Origin: Bagarius yarrelli
Lineage: Eukaryota > Chordata > Actinopteri > Siluriformes > Sisoridae
Reading direction: 5' to 3'
Assembly: GCA_005784505.1 (NCBI GenBank)
Contig: VCAZ01000050.1
Location: 496,001-560,000, forward strand
Length of the DNA: 64,000 nt
A model generated the notes under the pieces. That model saw only the letters and a list, made by a program, of their open reading frames with translations, made no database searches and was not told the origin of the DNA. Positions 33,201 through 44,872 of this stretch are shown piece by piece. Numbering within the stretch: position 1 is the first letter of the stretch; every line of letters starts with the position of its first letter. The position numbers and the translations under genes are program-made.

Positions 33201-34667
33201 AGTGGTGGAAAGACTACTATAAAATTTCTACTTAAGTAAAAGTATTGCTAGTTAGGAAATAATTTTTGAGTAATTGACTTAAGTTACTTCATTACAAAGT
33301 ACTTCAGTGTGATTTTAAATATTTTAGATGCAAGACGTTAATCTAAATTTAAGACTTATGAGCTGTGAGTCTAGTTTAGTCTAGGTAATCTGTGTCAAAC
33401 TCAACGCTCGTGTGCCACATCCGGCCCGGTGTACGATTATATCCGGCCAAAGAGATCATTTTATATATCTTTTTTTACTGGCCCGGCAATATGAAGCGCC
33501 GTTAACGAGTCATTAACCTGCAATCATTCCAGATCAGTCATATGTCTGTTTATGTATACAACGTTATATAGCAAATTTTAAGTCAAAGCCAAATTTCAAT
33601 GGCCGAAAGAAAGGTAAATTCTTAAAACAGAGCTAAAAAGTTAAAAAACCTTAATGCAGAGCAGAAGCTACAGAAAGTAACTATTACTTTAACATTTACT
33701 CAAAAAGCACATTTTTTATTCATATTTTCAGGTTTTTTTGCAGCATCTAAATTTGTATAATTTTGATAGGAGATATTTTTATGGAGTGAAAAATATTTAT
33801 ACTTTAAGTTATTTTAGGTTTAAATTGATTCATTTTGGAATTATATTGTATCCTGTCTGTTTTTCGATTCATATTTATGTAAAAAGAAGTCTGATTAATA
33901 AATGCCCGCAACCTAAAGTGTGCTTTAAAGTTTTGGTCCCCTGTGCGGTTGAGTTTGACACCCCTCGTCTAGGTGTTTTTAATGAAAACATAGGTTCCTC
34001 ATGTAAGTGTTCGACTGACTGCTTAATTTTTCTTTAAAATATTCAGCTGCATAATGTAAATATAAATGTTTGATATCTTAAGTTTTTTCCCACCTAATTG
34101 ATCAACCAAAACATAATGGTTGTAATTCAATCGATAGCCAACCCTACTTAAATGTCGGACAGTAAACAAAAATAATAAAAAAAAAACCCAATAATTAGCT
34201 AAACTAATTGGAAAGGCAGTAGCTTAGTATTTAACCTATAAAATTATAACACCCTAACAAATTATTCACATCTAAAAAGATGTATGAAGTTTAAAATTTT
34301 TAAGAAAATAAATAAAAAATTAAAAGAATGCAGAGGAAGATGAGGGTCTAATGGTTTCCTCTGCAGACGTCGCCAGTTCTTTGGATGAAAGTTTTCTGTT
34401 GCTTTTTTTTAAAAATTATTATTATTTTATTTATTTATTTATTTTTTACAAAGCCACACCTTAGCGCCTTGATGGGCTTATGAATCATATGAATGAATTA
34501 AGAGATTTTTTTTGTCCTTTTTTTGGAAACACAAATGTAATAAAGTTCATTTATTTATTTGTAAACCACTCCAGTAAAAGTACCACTATATAATTATATT
34601 CAAAAAGCTAAGAAAAAAAATTCTCAAGTACTGTAATAAAATTATTTGTAATTACTTTCTACCATTG
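33201..34667. mobile_element. Non-autonomous TIR element, hosting a nested hAT-like element
   Basis: The left end 'AGTGGTGGAAAGACTACTAT' and 'ACTTAAGTAAAAGTATTGCT' pairs with the right end, whose reverse complement reads 'AATGGTAGAAAGTAATTACA' and 'CAGTACTTGAGAATTTTT'. Ends of the type 'GTGGAAAGTACT..CTTAAGTAAAAGTA' belong to a MITE group I associate with fish. The element contains another one at 33387-33966. An ancient coding part is not visible. The flanks 'TCCTCCTT' and 'CTTCTTTT' are too simple to call a target duplication. Confidence 0.65.
33387..33966. mobile_element. hAT-like non-autonomous element with perfect 8-bp TSD
   Basis: 'GTCTAGGT' flanks it exactly (33379-33386 and 33967-33974). 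The left terminus is 'AATCTGTGTCAAACTC'; the right terminus, reversed, is 'GAGGGGTGTCAAACTC'. The last eleven bases match except for nothing beyond 'TGTGTCAAACTC' versus 'GGTGTCAAACTC'. 'GCCACATCCGGCCCGGTGTA' and 'CTGGCCCGGCA' follow inside. The 580-bp element has no transposase. A 99-codon frame (33738-34037) runs across its right border and is not a gene. The 8-bp duplication fits the hAT superfamily. Confidence 0.88.
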
Positions 34668-34713
34668 CTTCTTTTAATGAAAATAATACTAATAGCTTAC
34701 TGGTTAGCATGTT

Positions 34714-35478
34714 CCAGCGGTGGGTAGTAACGTGTTATATTAACTTTTTGGAAAAATGTTACTTTTAAGAGTCGGTTTAACTGGCCTTAATTTCCTCTCA
34801 GTTAATTATTAAGTAATTATTAATTGTGTTAATCTTCATGGCGTTCCTCCATTTCTGTTACATGTTAATTAAAAAAACTAGTTTTAATGATTGGCTTTAG
34901 TCATGTTATGTATAATGCATAACGAGCTGTCTGCAGTATGTAAATGAAACCCAGTCATTTTTAAAATCACCCTCAGTTCAGAAAATAATGACCGAAGAGG
35001 GGAAAGAAGCAAGAATTTCAGTAGAGACAAAACACAAAGTCACATTTAATCTTTTTTTTACTCAGGAGTGAAAAAATACAGTTACATAATGCAGTGTCTA
35101 TGTGACCAAAATAAGTTACTACATTAGTGTACAGGAATTCCAGCTCCAACCTGTGAACATGTTGCAGTGTCGCGATAATGAATATTTGATGGTGATTCTG
35201 TGGACACTTCGGACACTTTAATCTTACTGTAAGTTACTATAAAATCTCTCACATTTACTTCTCACATTTTTTTTTTCTAGATTCAGGATTTTTTCCTTCA
35301 TTTAATCAGATCCAAAAACTCCTTGACTACTTGAGTCATGTTATTATTCCATATTTTATTACTCAAGGAACTTTAAACAATTATAATTTTACCTATACAT
35401 GAGTAATTCATTTTATAAGTAGTTGCACTTGTGGTATACGCAAGTACAATTTTTGGCTACTCTAACCCAGCTCCGGTG
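34714..35478. mobile_element. hAT-like non-autonomous element ('GGTGGGTAGTAAC' type)
   Basis: The left end 'CAGCGGTGGGTAGTAACGTG' and the right end 'TTTGGCTACTCTAACCCAGC'+'TCCGGTG' are imperfect inverted termini of a group I associate with fish, whose ends resemble 'GTGGGTAGTAACGCGTTACA' and 'GGCTACTCTACCCACC'. The interior is AT-rich and non-coding. I could not read a clean 8-bp target duplication, so the boundaries are approximate. Confidence 0.65.
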
Positions 35479-37078
35479 TGTAGTTTGCATGTTTTTGTGT
35501 TTCGAGGGTTTGCTTTGAGCAGTCTGCTTTCATCACAAGTCCTAAGATATGACATCTCTACATTTTCCATAGTGGTAAACGAGTGTATTATTCTGGCATA
35601 GACCTCAGCCTTCTTACAATCTTGTATTACAAACAGTTTGGAATAAAACTAATGCCACTTCTCTGATTGTGCAGAATCTACTTCAGTTTATAATACACAT
35701 AAAAATCACTAAAAATAAATGACAAAGAATCAGATTATTTTTTTAAGATTTATTCATGCAGAAATGATTAAACTATAAATATACTCAAGCTTCTCTTGTA
35801 ACCGGCATCCTGGAATTGCAAGTCTTCCGAACAGAACAACAGGCTGCCACAGAAACAAACAGCACCATGCGGTAATGAACACAGGCTTCACACCATCTGA
35901 AACATCTTTAAAATTCTTCTCAGTGTTCGGTGCTTCTCAGAGCGTGCATTACCATAATGTTTCTGCAACAGTGAGCTGGCATCACACACAGGTCTGCTTT
36001 AGATGAGAGGAGATTGAATAGTATAAACACCTTCTGGATCTCAGGAACCTGCTCACCTGCTGACCTAATGAGCAGAGTTCTGATAGGCATCCAAACATTA
36101 AAAAAATTATAAAAAGGGAAATATTTGAGACAATACATCAACAGTGTATAGTGCAAACATTATAATACTACCTGAAAACATAATGGTTCCCTGTTGATCT
36201 ATAAGGGCTCAGGACTTTTTCCTGCACATATGTGCACGTTGTATACATTGCTCAGCACCTGCACTTTAGGTGGACATGATTTTGTGATCCTGGATTAACA
36301 TTCTTTGTCAATCCTGCATCAACAATTATAACCATCTGATGTCATCAGTATGTGCCGACCGAATCTGCCTCAATCCATTATTTTTTTATGAACTGAATAC
36401 ATATTAAAAAATAGCTTTTCTGGAACAATTTACTGACAATGACGATTCCTCGATTAACATTGGATAACAACATTAATTTATAATAAAATAATTGATTATA
36501 ATCCAGGAACAACTTTAGTGATTTAGACTGTATTGATTAAATTGATCTAAAATAAACATTAATTAATTTAGACAGTGAATCATAAATCAATAATGAACAA
36601 TTGAATATAAAATATTATGACACGGTAAACCTGTGGAATCGCAATAGAGCAACATTCTTACTATTAGACAGGGTTTAACATTATTTTATTAAATCACAGA
36701 CTTTTAACATTCAACAATCACAAGCCAGATTTTTATGTAATCATTGGGAAAAAAAAATGAAGGCAAAGGAAATTTTCACAAGTTAAACTGTACATAGTTG
36801 TCTCATAAAATTTGTCAGTACAGCATGTGATGCATTACAAATGTTATTTAAGTATTTAATTTATTTAATAAATGTATGATATTACATCCTGATTTACAAG
36901 AAGGGAAAGATTTGAAAAATAGATTAAGGTGTGTTTGGTCAGCACACATTGATGACATTAGACACTTCCATGGTGGACCTGATTTTGCCAAGTAGAATCT
37001 AATCCTAGATCAACATCTCAATCAACCAATCATAATCATCTGTCATCAAACCCACCTCAATCCTTTTTTGGAATCTTT
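35479..37078. other. Unassigned AT-rich sequence
   Basis: No repeat or gene is recognised. 36450-36620 is almost all A and T, with ATTAA-type words. Confidence 0.4.
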
Positions 37079-37086
37079 TCCTAAAC

Positions 37087-37269
37087 CAGGGGTCCTGGAG
37101 GGCCGGTGTCCTGCAGAGTTTAGCTCCAACTTGGCTTAACACACCTACCTTTAAGTTTCAGGTATACCCAGCAAGATCTTGATAAGTTGATTCAGGTGTG
37201 TTTAGTTAAGGTTGCAGCTAAACTCTTCAGGACACACAGCCCTCCAGGCCCGAGAATGCCCGACCCCTG
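37087..37269. mobile_element. Palindromic hAT-like MITE with near-perfect TSD
   Basis: It begins 'CAGGGGTCCTGGAGGGCCGG' and ends in the inverted counterpart ('CCCTCCAGGCCCGAGAATGC', 'CCGACCCCTG'). Most of its 183 bp can fold on itself, including 'GCAGAGTTTAGCTCCAA' pairing with 'GCAGCTAAACTCTTCAGG'. The flanks 'TCCTAAAC' (37079-37086) and 'CCCTAAAC' (37270-37277) differ at one position and make an 8-bp target duplication. A half copy lies at 30459-30558. Confidence 0.9.
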
Positions 37270-37277
37270 CCCTAAAC

Positions 37278-37647
37278 AATATAATATTGCAGATGTATTT
37301 ATTTAAAAAATAATTTCCAATTTAAAAATATTATCTAAAACCAATTCTAGTGGCTACAAATGTAGATTAATAGACAGTATATATAAGTTGCCAATTTTAT
37401 TTAGTATAGATGAAACACCAAATTTTATAATTATGTCCGTATGATAGTCCAGATGGTTTGTGGACTATTTCATTACTATTTATATCTACACTATATAGAC
37501 TAATGTTTTCATTAATGTTATTTAGGTATTGATGTTTAATAGAAAGATAGATAGATGTGATGATCAGGTGTCTCGATACTTTGGTCACGTATGTACCAAT
37601 CATGTGATGTACAGAAGCTCTGGTTATATTTCTCGTCCTATCTGGTT

Positions 37648-37695
<48 letters not shown>

Positions 37696-37984
37696 TTTGA
37701 TGTGTAGACAGTCATTTTCCTACTTTGTGCCCCAGTTCCAGTGTTTCATGCTGAGACACTCTGTTCTTTAATGAGCCAGTCACCAGAGGATACAGATTAT
37801 TTCAGATGTTCTACAAGCACCTTTCTCACTGTTTGTGCATGAACTATTTTGAGAAGCTTTAAAAGTTTTATATGATATGAATACATAGTCTATTCAACAG
37901 AGACCAGATAAATGTTTTCAAATCTTACTGATGTGAAACAAAATCCAAACATAATTCGTCTTAGTCAATCCCCTTTTGTAACAG
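37278..37984. other. Unassigned sequence with a long T tract
   Basis: It contains the 43-base T run at 37651-37693 and a short GATA-like patch near 37543-37556. Nothing else is recognised. Confidence 0.4.
37651..37693 (-). repeat. Long poly(T) tract (poly(A) on minus)
   Basis: 43 uninterrupted T residues. A pure tract this long may be the tail of a recent minus-strand retroposed copy whose body would lie to the right. However, I see no AATAAA signal on the minus strand near it and recognise no transcript there. Confidence 0.9.
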
Positions 37985-38480
37985 ATACACAGAGAGGCGA
38001 GTAGGTTCGAGAACCCAAAGCGTAGTTTATTAACAGAAATAACAAAACAATACTCATCAATTACTGTAAACTTGACTAAGCATAAACACTAGCATAGACA
38101 CAGACCTCACCAGGTAGTGGTACACAAACAATAGACACAAGAGAAGACACAAAGTGACAAAGGAACTATATACACACACACACACAAGACTAACAGGGAA
38201 TACATTAAATAAAAAAGAGACACCTCAACACAATAAAGAACACATGACCAAATTAACCAAGAGGGGCTATAAATACACAAGACAAACCAATAGGCACACG
38301 AGACACGGACAAGGGAATTATGTGACAAAAACACATGGGGCACAAGGATCACATGACATAGAACGAGACAGGAAATAAACACAGGCATGAACCAAACATA
38401 AAACAAGGTGCATTATCAGAACATAAACATGATAATCATGAAACACAATATAAACATGAAACATGAGCATGAAACATAAT
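37985..38480 (-). repeat. Dispersed repeat R3, copy 2 (reversed)
   Basis: This is an A/C-rich stretch of 'AACACA', 'GACAAA' and 'ACATGAAACA' words that starts 'GAGAGGCGAGTAGGTTCGAG'+'AACCC' and 'GTTTATTAACAG'. It corresponds in reverse to the end of 16100-16480. It is typical of the non-coding flank of a large fish element. The 99-codon minus-strand frame (38107-38406) and the 74-codon plus-strand frame arise from biased composition. Confidence 0.45.
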
Positions 38481-38919
38481 CTTTACACCTTTACCTTTTT
38501 TTTCTAGTCCTTTAAATTTGCCCTTATAATCATCATTTATAAATGCATTAGACTCGAAACGAAACTACCTCCTTGATGCAAATTTAACGTGTTCTCGCTT
38601 TCTTGACAAAGTTGCTCTTTATATTTGCACCTGTTTTGATGATTAATGATTTTATGTTTACATATAAGGGCCTGCCAAAAGATAAGATGGCAAACTGACT
38701 AAAAAATAAATTTCACGAGACAAAGCTAAAATTGATCATTTAAGCAAACACTTCCTGTGCAAAATGCAAACCCAGCATATGAATTATATTTCTTAGCCGA
38801 TATTAACATTAGAAATAATACATACACTGTAAAGACAAAAGTATTAAAACGCATGATTATCACATCAGGTGTTTTTAAACATCCGACTCCAGGTTGTCTT
38901 ACTCAGCGAGACATTCTAG
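38481..38919. other. Unassigned AT-rich sequence
   Basis: Nothing is recognised. Confidence 0.4.
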
Positions 38920-39110
38920 ACATTTACATTTACAGCATTTGGCAGGTTCCCTCATTCAGAGCGACATACATTTATCTCTTTTATACAACTAAGCAATTGG
39001 GAGTTAAGGGCCTTGCTCAGAGACCCCACGGTTGTGGTTTGGTGGTGCCGGGAATCGAAACCCTTTCTTTCTGATATCAGTCCAACACCTTAACCACTGC
39101 GCCACAACTT
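38920..39110 (-). mobile_element. SINE family 1, full length, reversed
   Basis: It is complete from the tail ('CATTTACATTTACAGCATTT', 'GGCAGGTTCCCTC') through 'ACAACTAAGCAATTGGGAGT', 'GGCCTTGCTCAGAGACCCCA' and the B-box complement 'GGGAATCGAAACCC' to 'CACCTTAACCACTGCGCCAC'. It lacks 'TTATCC' near the tail. Confidence 0.92.
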
Positions 39111-40189
39111 CTTTAAAGTGTAGTTTATTTACAGAAGTAAAAACTGTAGACAACAATTTTAGGTTGTGGGAAACACACATATGGGTATGATGTGAAGGAG
39201 TGTACGTTTGGCTATATATTGTCAATAAATGTTTATTAATGTTTAATTCCATAGAATTCCTTCAAGAAAAGATGTTCAACCTCACTTACATTTAACAAAG
39301 TATGTGGTCTTAAAGGTATACTTAACCGCTCAGGTACAAACTAACTAAAACTATTAACTAAAATGACTAAACTACTAACAGCTGGATTCATTATTACTTC
39401 ATACATTTTACTGTGAATTGGATGTAGGACTGTATTTTGTCTAATGGGGAAAATGTTCGATTTATTAAAACATTCTCTCACCTGGACCCTGACAGCACTG
39501 TAAAGAATGTGCATTACCAGGATACGAATATTCCGGTTACAGATTCATTGTCCGCCCTTAAATTAACCCTGTGCCCACTTAATTCATGACTAAAGGTTGG
39601 TAATGTCAATGTCTTTTACGCATTTTGCTGTCTTACTGTAGGAATCTATGAATCCTGCATGACCTACTTGTTCACTCCTTATTCTTGTATCTACATACTT
39701 TTCTTTTTAGCTTCACTAGATGAAAGAACAGAAATGTTTTTAGTTCATCCTTAAAAGAAAAGACAAAAGAACGCTATCGGAGGGTTGAGGGAGTGATACA
39801 AAAAGGTGCGAAGATACCAAGAGACATTCCTATTTTTGTAGACCATCTAAAAAGAGAGTTCAAGAGAGTTTATACAAAGTGCAGAGGATGTGGATTTTAA
39901 AGTTTAGATGTGCAAGGGCTTTTATTTTTTACTGTATGAAAAGTTTTTAATGCATGTAAGGTGAAACAAGAATCTAGTGATTAAAAGTATAAAAATCATA
40001 AGTAGATTTAAAAAAATTGTCTGAGGAAAGTGAACTGCGGCACTAATGGATTACTAATTGTAGAACTGTAGAAGATAAATGGTATGTGATTTGTGTGAGT
40101 ACATCATTGTGACACTTTAAAGTATATCGAATGTTCAGGTTTTGTAAAACAGCAGTTTTGAACTGAAATAATACTAATGCATTGCACAT
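39111..40189. other. Unassigned AT-rich sequence
   Basis: Nothing is recognised. Confidence 0.4.
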
Positions 40190-40305
40190 ATTCATTCATT
40201 TATCTTCTGTATCCGCTTATTCCCTAATTCAGGGTTATGGGGATCTGCTGGAGCCTAAAGGTGGGGGGGTTCAACCTGGAAAAGTCACCAGTCCATCACA
40301 AGGTT
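40190..40305 (-). mobile_element. SINE family 2, 3' end fragment (reversed)
   Basis: 'TTCATTCATTTATCTTCTGT', 'ATCCGCTTATTCCCTAATTC' and 'GGATCTGCTGGAGCC' are the complement of the tail of the full copy at 63522-63900 ('GGATAAGCGGGTTTAGATGA', 'TCCAGTAGATCCC'). The ATTC run is the reversed simple tail. The head is absent. Confidence 0.75.
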
Positions 40306-42154
40306 GTACTTATACATGTACATTTTAAATATACATATTTAGGTTAATTTTAGATCTTTATATTTTCTTTAAGACCATAATAAAAGATTTAATACCTGAT
40401 TGACTTTTTTTTTTTTTAAACAAAAGTCTCTTCACATCTGCCCACCCAAAGGTCTGTCTTGCCCACCCAATCAAAATTTGGTAAAAAATAGTCAATTTCT
40501 CTCTTTAAAATATTACTTGAATATTACCTTACTCCAACTTTAAAAAGATTATAATATTACCCAAATTTGTACTTATTAGTCCAGTCATTATCCATTCTGA
40601 ACGTTGAAAAAACGATTTGTTTAACATTTTAAAAACATAGTTGTGCTTATACTGACTTAATATAATGTCTTCTTAACCAAGTGCAAGCAAGAATAATAGT
40701 ACGACAATGTTTTTGCTATTCTATTATTTGACTAGTTAAATTTTACAGAGTATACATCTCCTCAACCCCACCCCCAAAATTGCCCACCCTGGATATCTGT
40801 CTGCCCACCCTTCTATGTTTGGCAAGAACTGGGACTGACAGCAACAATCATGTCAAGTAGTTGAAATGTATTTATATATTCTATGGAAGGCGTAAATGGG
40901 ACCAGAAAATGCTTGTCTGATAAAAATGTCCGTCTAGTTAGTGCGTGTTAATGCATTCAGGAGGCGGAGCTTTAGACTGTGATTTGCATGGAGGGTAGGA
41001 TCTACACTTTTAGTACTATCAGGCTACATTTAGCAGTTTCTGACATGTCCTGTTGTACCTGTAAATAGCAGGGTTTTGTCAAGATTTATTGATTTTTAAA
41101 AAACGTGACATAGATTTATAACTTTTTAAAAAATAATTTATAGCTTAAAAATGTGTAACATCCTGTGTCAACAATATAGCATCTATAAAGTTTTTCTTCC
41201 CTTATCAGCCTCACTTTTAGAGAAAAACACTAAGGACACATATAATAAACATAAAATAATAATATTTATTTACCAGTTTCTTATTAGGCTTAGATGATAT
41301 GCAGGAGCACTTACACATCCCTGTAAATCTAATCAGTAAGTGCAGTGTATTGTCAGGAAATACAGTATCCATTTCTGTAAGTAAAGTAAATGACTTGATT
41401 GCTCTGTAAGAAACAATTAGCAACAGACTGCAGTAAAAAAAAATATCTACTTATGTACAATATATCTTTATTTTTGTTAATCATAAATGATTATTGTTAA
41501 TTATTAACAATGTACAATAATCCTCTGGGTCATAAATGTATTGCTTTGATAACAGAATCATTACGTTTGGAACAAATGCAATTATGTGTTTAGCGTATAC
41601 GGGCTTTTTTTCCTTTGGCTAACTGAACATCTTACTGTATTAACCCTACTGACACTCACACTGTCATCAAATCCAACAGACAGATGACTCGTGGCTCCTG
41701 ATGTCACTGCTGAAACCTTCATTCCAGCTCCTGATATCAGGAATGGAGACCAGATTAATTCTTACTGTCGGTTCCGAGAGCAGTCGAGCAAATCATTTTT
41801 AAAAGGGGAACCCTAGGTTTGAAGAACAGCAATCAGTGCAGCTCTTCCAATCTGATGAGGCAGTAAGAATGTTGACCTTGCAATTAAAAAGTGGACAGAT
41901 TCAGGGATTTGTGCAAATGAGATTTTATAGTTTTACTGGGTTGCAGTCTTAGGTTAATGCATTGGCGACTATATTAGATGTGGGACCAAATTCCAATCTT
42001 TAAAAATGTGTGTGTGTGTGTGTGTGTGTACATGATCAGCGCATCACTGAGGTAAAGATTTTAAAACACCTACTTACTTTATAGATCATTCCAGATACAT
42101 GTCAATTGACTTACCTGTCATGTTTACTAGGGTTTGCAAAGCAAAATTCCGAAG
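40306..42154. other. Unassigned AT-rich sequence
   Basis: A GT microsatellite lies at 42007-42029. The sequence 'CTGCCCACCC' occurs twice (40437 and 40799), with a nearby 'CTTGCCCACCC' at about 40458. It hints at a small decayed repeat that I cannot define. Confidence 0.35.
42007..42029 (+). repeat. (GT)n microsatellite
   Basis: About eleven uninterrupted TG units. Confidence 0.95.
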
Positions 42155-42735
42155 GTTGCCATATCTTTAGGTTATGTTTGTAACCATGGCTCCCTGAGGG
42201 AAACAAAAGCTGTGTCAAAAACACTTTAGGAATGACAACAGCAGAGCGGCACGTCATGGACGGGTGACTTAAGCAACCAGAAAGCATAAAGACACATTCA
42301 GCAATGTACCGGTGGGTTTAAAAACTATAATAGACAACTGCAATCAGACCTAACAGTTTTTGGAACTGTTTACCATTGGTGGCTCTCTGTTTCTGGGCTG
42401 TGCGGTGGATGACGGCTGGGGCTGCGTGGTAGTAAGCACTGAACCACCAACACTTGCCTTCTTGGCTCCTGGAATCTTTAGATGATCAAGTTAAATAGGC
42501 GGCATTCCTTTTTAAAGAACTTTAGCCACAGCTTCCTCTCCGTAGCCACCAGTGCTTCCCATAGGCCGGCTAACAGTCCTGGCCGTTTCCTTGGTAACAG
42601 CCAGGTCTATTTCTCCTGTTTGTCCAGGTCCCTCAGCAGATCAGCCTGGTATGCCTGCATCACCGCCATGGTGTGTAAGCAAGCCCCAGCCTGCCCTGCC
42701 AAGATGTAGGCTTATGGACTAATAGCTGACAAACA
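42155..42735 (-). pseudogene. DIRS-like retroelement remnant (gag-like part and terminal sequence)
   Basis: On the minus strand the stretch 42480-42720 translates, with frameshifts, to 'GQAGACLHTMAVMQAYQADL', 'LRDLDKQ', then 'DLAVTKETARTV' in another frame and 'LVATERKLWLK' in the first. This order resembles the gag-like first protein of fish DIRS-type (tyrosine-recombinase) retroelements. The plus-strand sequence 'GTAACCATGGCTCCCTGAGG' (42182 onward) resembles their terminal repeat. Everything between is missing, so it is a dead internally deleted copy. Family assignment is from memory. A 75-codon plus-strand frame (42482-42709) is its shadow. Confidence 0.5.
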
Positions 42736-43339
42736 TCTACTCAACCAGAGGCATCATAGACAGCCCTGCTTATTTAGACCCACAATGTTAGAATAGGTGC
42801 ACCTAACCAGTGTTCATAAAGTGGTACTTTGGTCTGGTTGCATTATTTATAATATTGCATTGCAGAAAAATAGTTCACTGACAAAGAGCATCATTAATTA
42901 TATAAAAATATATTTGACTCGACTTCAATTACTAAAACTGCTCTAATCTGTAAATATCTCCTTTAAATATAAAATAGGAAATATGTGGGTTTTTAGCTGT
43001 TCATTTCACAGATCCTGAATTTCTTCCTGATTATAATCCAATGGCAGTCCAATAACTTGGACGATATTTAAAAGTTGAATAACTCTTTGTGCTTTCACAG
43101 CCTCTGTATGAGGGTCAGTGATAAAGTTAATTAGGACTTATAAATCAATTTATTACTTTTAATTTAAAACAACCCAATCATAGTATTAACAGGCTTGTCT
43201 AATGCTGTGAAATTGCACCAGTTTATAATTTATAGTCTTAAATCAATATGCTGCTTTAAAGCCTGCCTATGACTTTAGGAAGTTAGGTTATGCATACAGT
43301 ATATTTGTCCAGGATATCCTCAAGCTCTGAAAAGGTAGG

Positions 43340-43340
43340 T

Positions 43341-43380
<40 letters not shown>
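43340..43380 (+). repeat. (ATT)n microsatellite
   Basis: About thirteen perfect ATT/TTA trinucleotide units. Confidence 0.97.
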
Positions 43381-44493
43381 CAAATGCAATTTTTATTTAG
43401 CTATACTTCCTTATACCCTTTTATTACAAATTCTGATTGTATTAATTTCAGTAATTAAAATAGCTTCTTCAACCCAGAAAGGATCGACAGGATGCTACAG
43501 ATAGTTACTCGGATCCCAACAGCGTTGTTTTGATAAAATAATGTCCTTTTATACAGATGCAGCTTCTTTTGACCTTGGATTGCATACATCAATAGGTTTA
43601 GAGGAAACACTAACCGAGAAAAGAAATACAACCATGCTGTTGCTCTCCGCAGGCATAAATTTATCACACTGACTGCAGTGAAGCATCAATTATTCAGACC
43701 GTTAGACAAGGCTGTAGTGTGTAAAGAGGAGATATATAGACTGGTAAGATGTATCTGTGTATACTATTAAATCTAACTATAGCTTAAAAATGATGCAGTA
43801 CTAAAATAAAACATTGCACTGATGGAAAATCATGTTTAGGAAAAACAAATTATTGCAAGCTTGCAAGTCATCACGTCAGCTGGGAATGAGATCGGAATGA
43901 ATTAGACTAGAAAGATTATTTGTGAGTTATTTTTTCTATGCTAGGTATTTATTACATTAATATGTCAATCAACACAAGTCACAAAAAACAAATTATACTG
44001 AAGGAATTTTTATTAATAACCTTTTACAGCATGGTGTTGCCCTCAGGAAACACACCATATATTTTTGCCAATTCCACCAGCTTATTTTTTTTTTTTTACA
44101 TTTTTACAATTATAATAGCATCACAAGACATTCTGTTCGATAAAATGAATAAAATAATGTAAACTTGGCCTTTTGTCTGAAGGGATGAAAGTATTTTAAA
44201 AACCACAGCCACACTGGCCAAAGTGCCAGCATAGTGTAAAATAAACATCTCTTTTTTACTATGTTTAAATTGCAATAACTTTAATAAAAATATATATGTG
44301 CATGCGCTTCACTATGCAAGAAGTATATTTGATTATTGTTTTGATTTTATTTACATACTTGACATGAAGGCGAACACAGAGAGAACGAGGTGGAGCTTCT
44401 TCCCACAGGTCTACATCCTCACTGCACAATTATTTGCACAACGACACTTAGCCCAGAGTCACGTCTAATCCAAGGACACTTTAGTCCTCTATC

Positions 44494-44545
44494 AATATAT
44501 ATATATATATATTGTATATATACACACACACACACACACACACAA
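44494..44545 (+). repeat. (AT)n(AC)n microsatellite
   Basis: AT units, a 'TTGT' interruption, more AT and then about 12 AC units. Overlapping frames with TYIYI or THTHTH residues are artefacts of this tract. Confidence 0.95.
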
Positions 44546-44605
44546 TTTGTATATACATATCCATCCTTCTGTTTTCCCATATATATCTTTACAGAAACTT
44601 TTTTT

Positions 44606-44841
44606 ATTTTCATATATCTTCTTTTTTTTCTTTTGGCTGTTCCCTTTTAGGGGTCGCCACAGCGAATCATCTGTCTCCACCTACCCCTATTCTCTACATC
44701 CTCTTCACACCCACTTCATGTCCCCGTTTATCGCATTCATACATCGCATCTATACCTTCTCTTTGGTCTTCCTCTTTGCCTTCTGTCTGGTAGCTGCATT
44801 TCTAACATCCTCCTACCAATATATTCACTATCCCTCCTTGT
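44606..44841 (-). pseudogene. RTE-like LINE 3' end
   Basis: On the minus strand it encodes 'EYIGRRMLEMQLPDRRQRGR'+'PKRR', then, after a frameshift, 'CEEDVENRGRWRQMIRCGDP' and a stop. This C-terminal sequence occurs in fish RTE-type retrotransposons ('RRxRGRPKxR..DVxEDM', 'RxRWRQMIxCGDP'). After the stop comes 'AAAAGGGAACAGCCAAAAG' and an A/G-rich tail of AAG-type units, the usual 3' terminus. The element is 5'-truncated and dead. Five plus-strand frames here are shadows. Confidence 0.75.
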
Positions 44842-44872
44842 ATACTATACCTATCCTATACTTCAGCAGTCC

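Larger units (their letters stand above)
42736..44605. other. Unassigned AT-rich sequence
   Basis: It holds the ATT array and, near its end, an AT/CA compound tract. No gene is recognised. Confidence 0.4.

Noticed and set aside
38107..38406. 99-codon minus-strand membrane-like protein (Val/Leu/Cys/Ser-rich)
   Set aside because: Hydrophobic composition follows from the A/C-rich plus strand of a dispersed repeat; there is no family match.
43340..43380. CRISPR-like or other spaced repeat array
   Set aside because: It is a plain ATT microsatellite. No array of repeats with unique spacers is present anywhere in the window.
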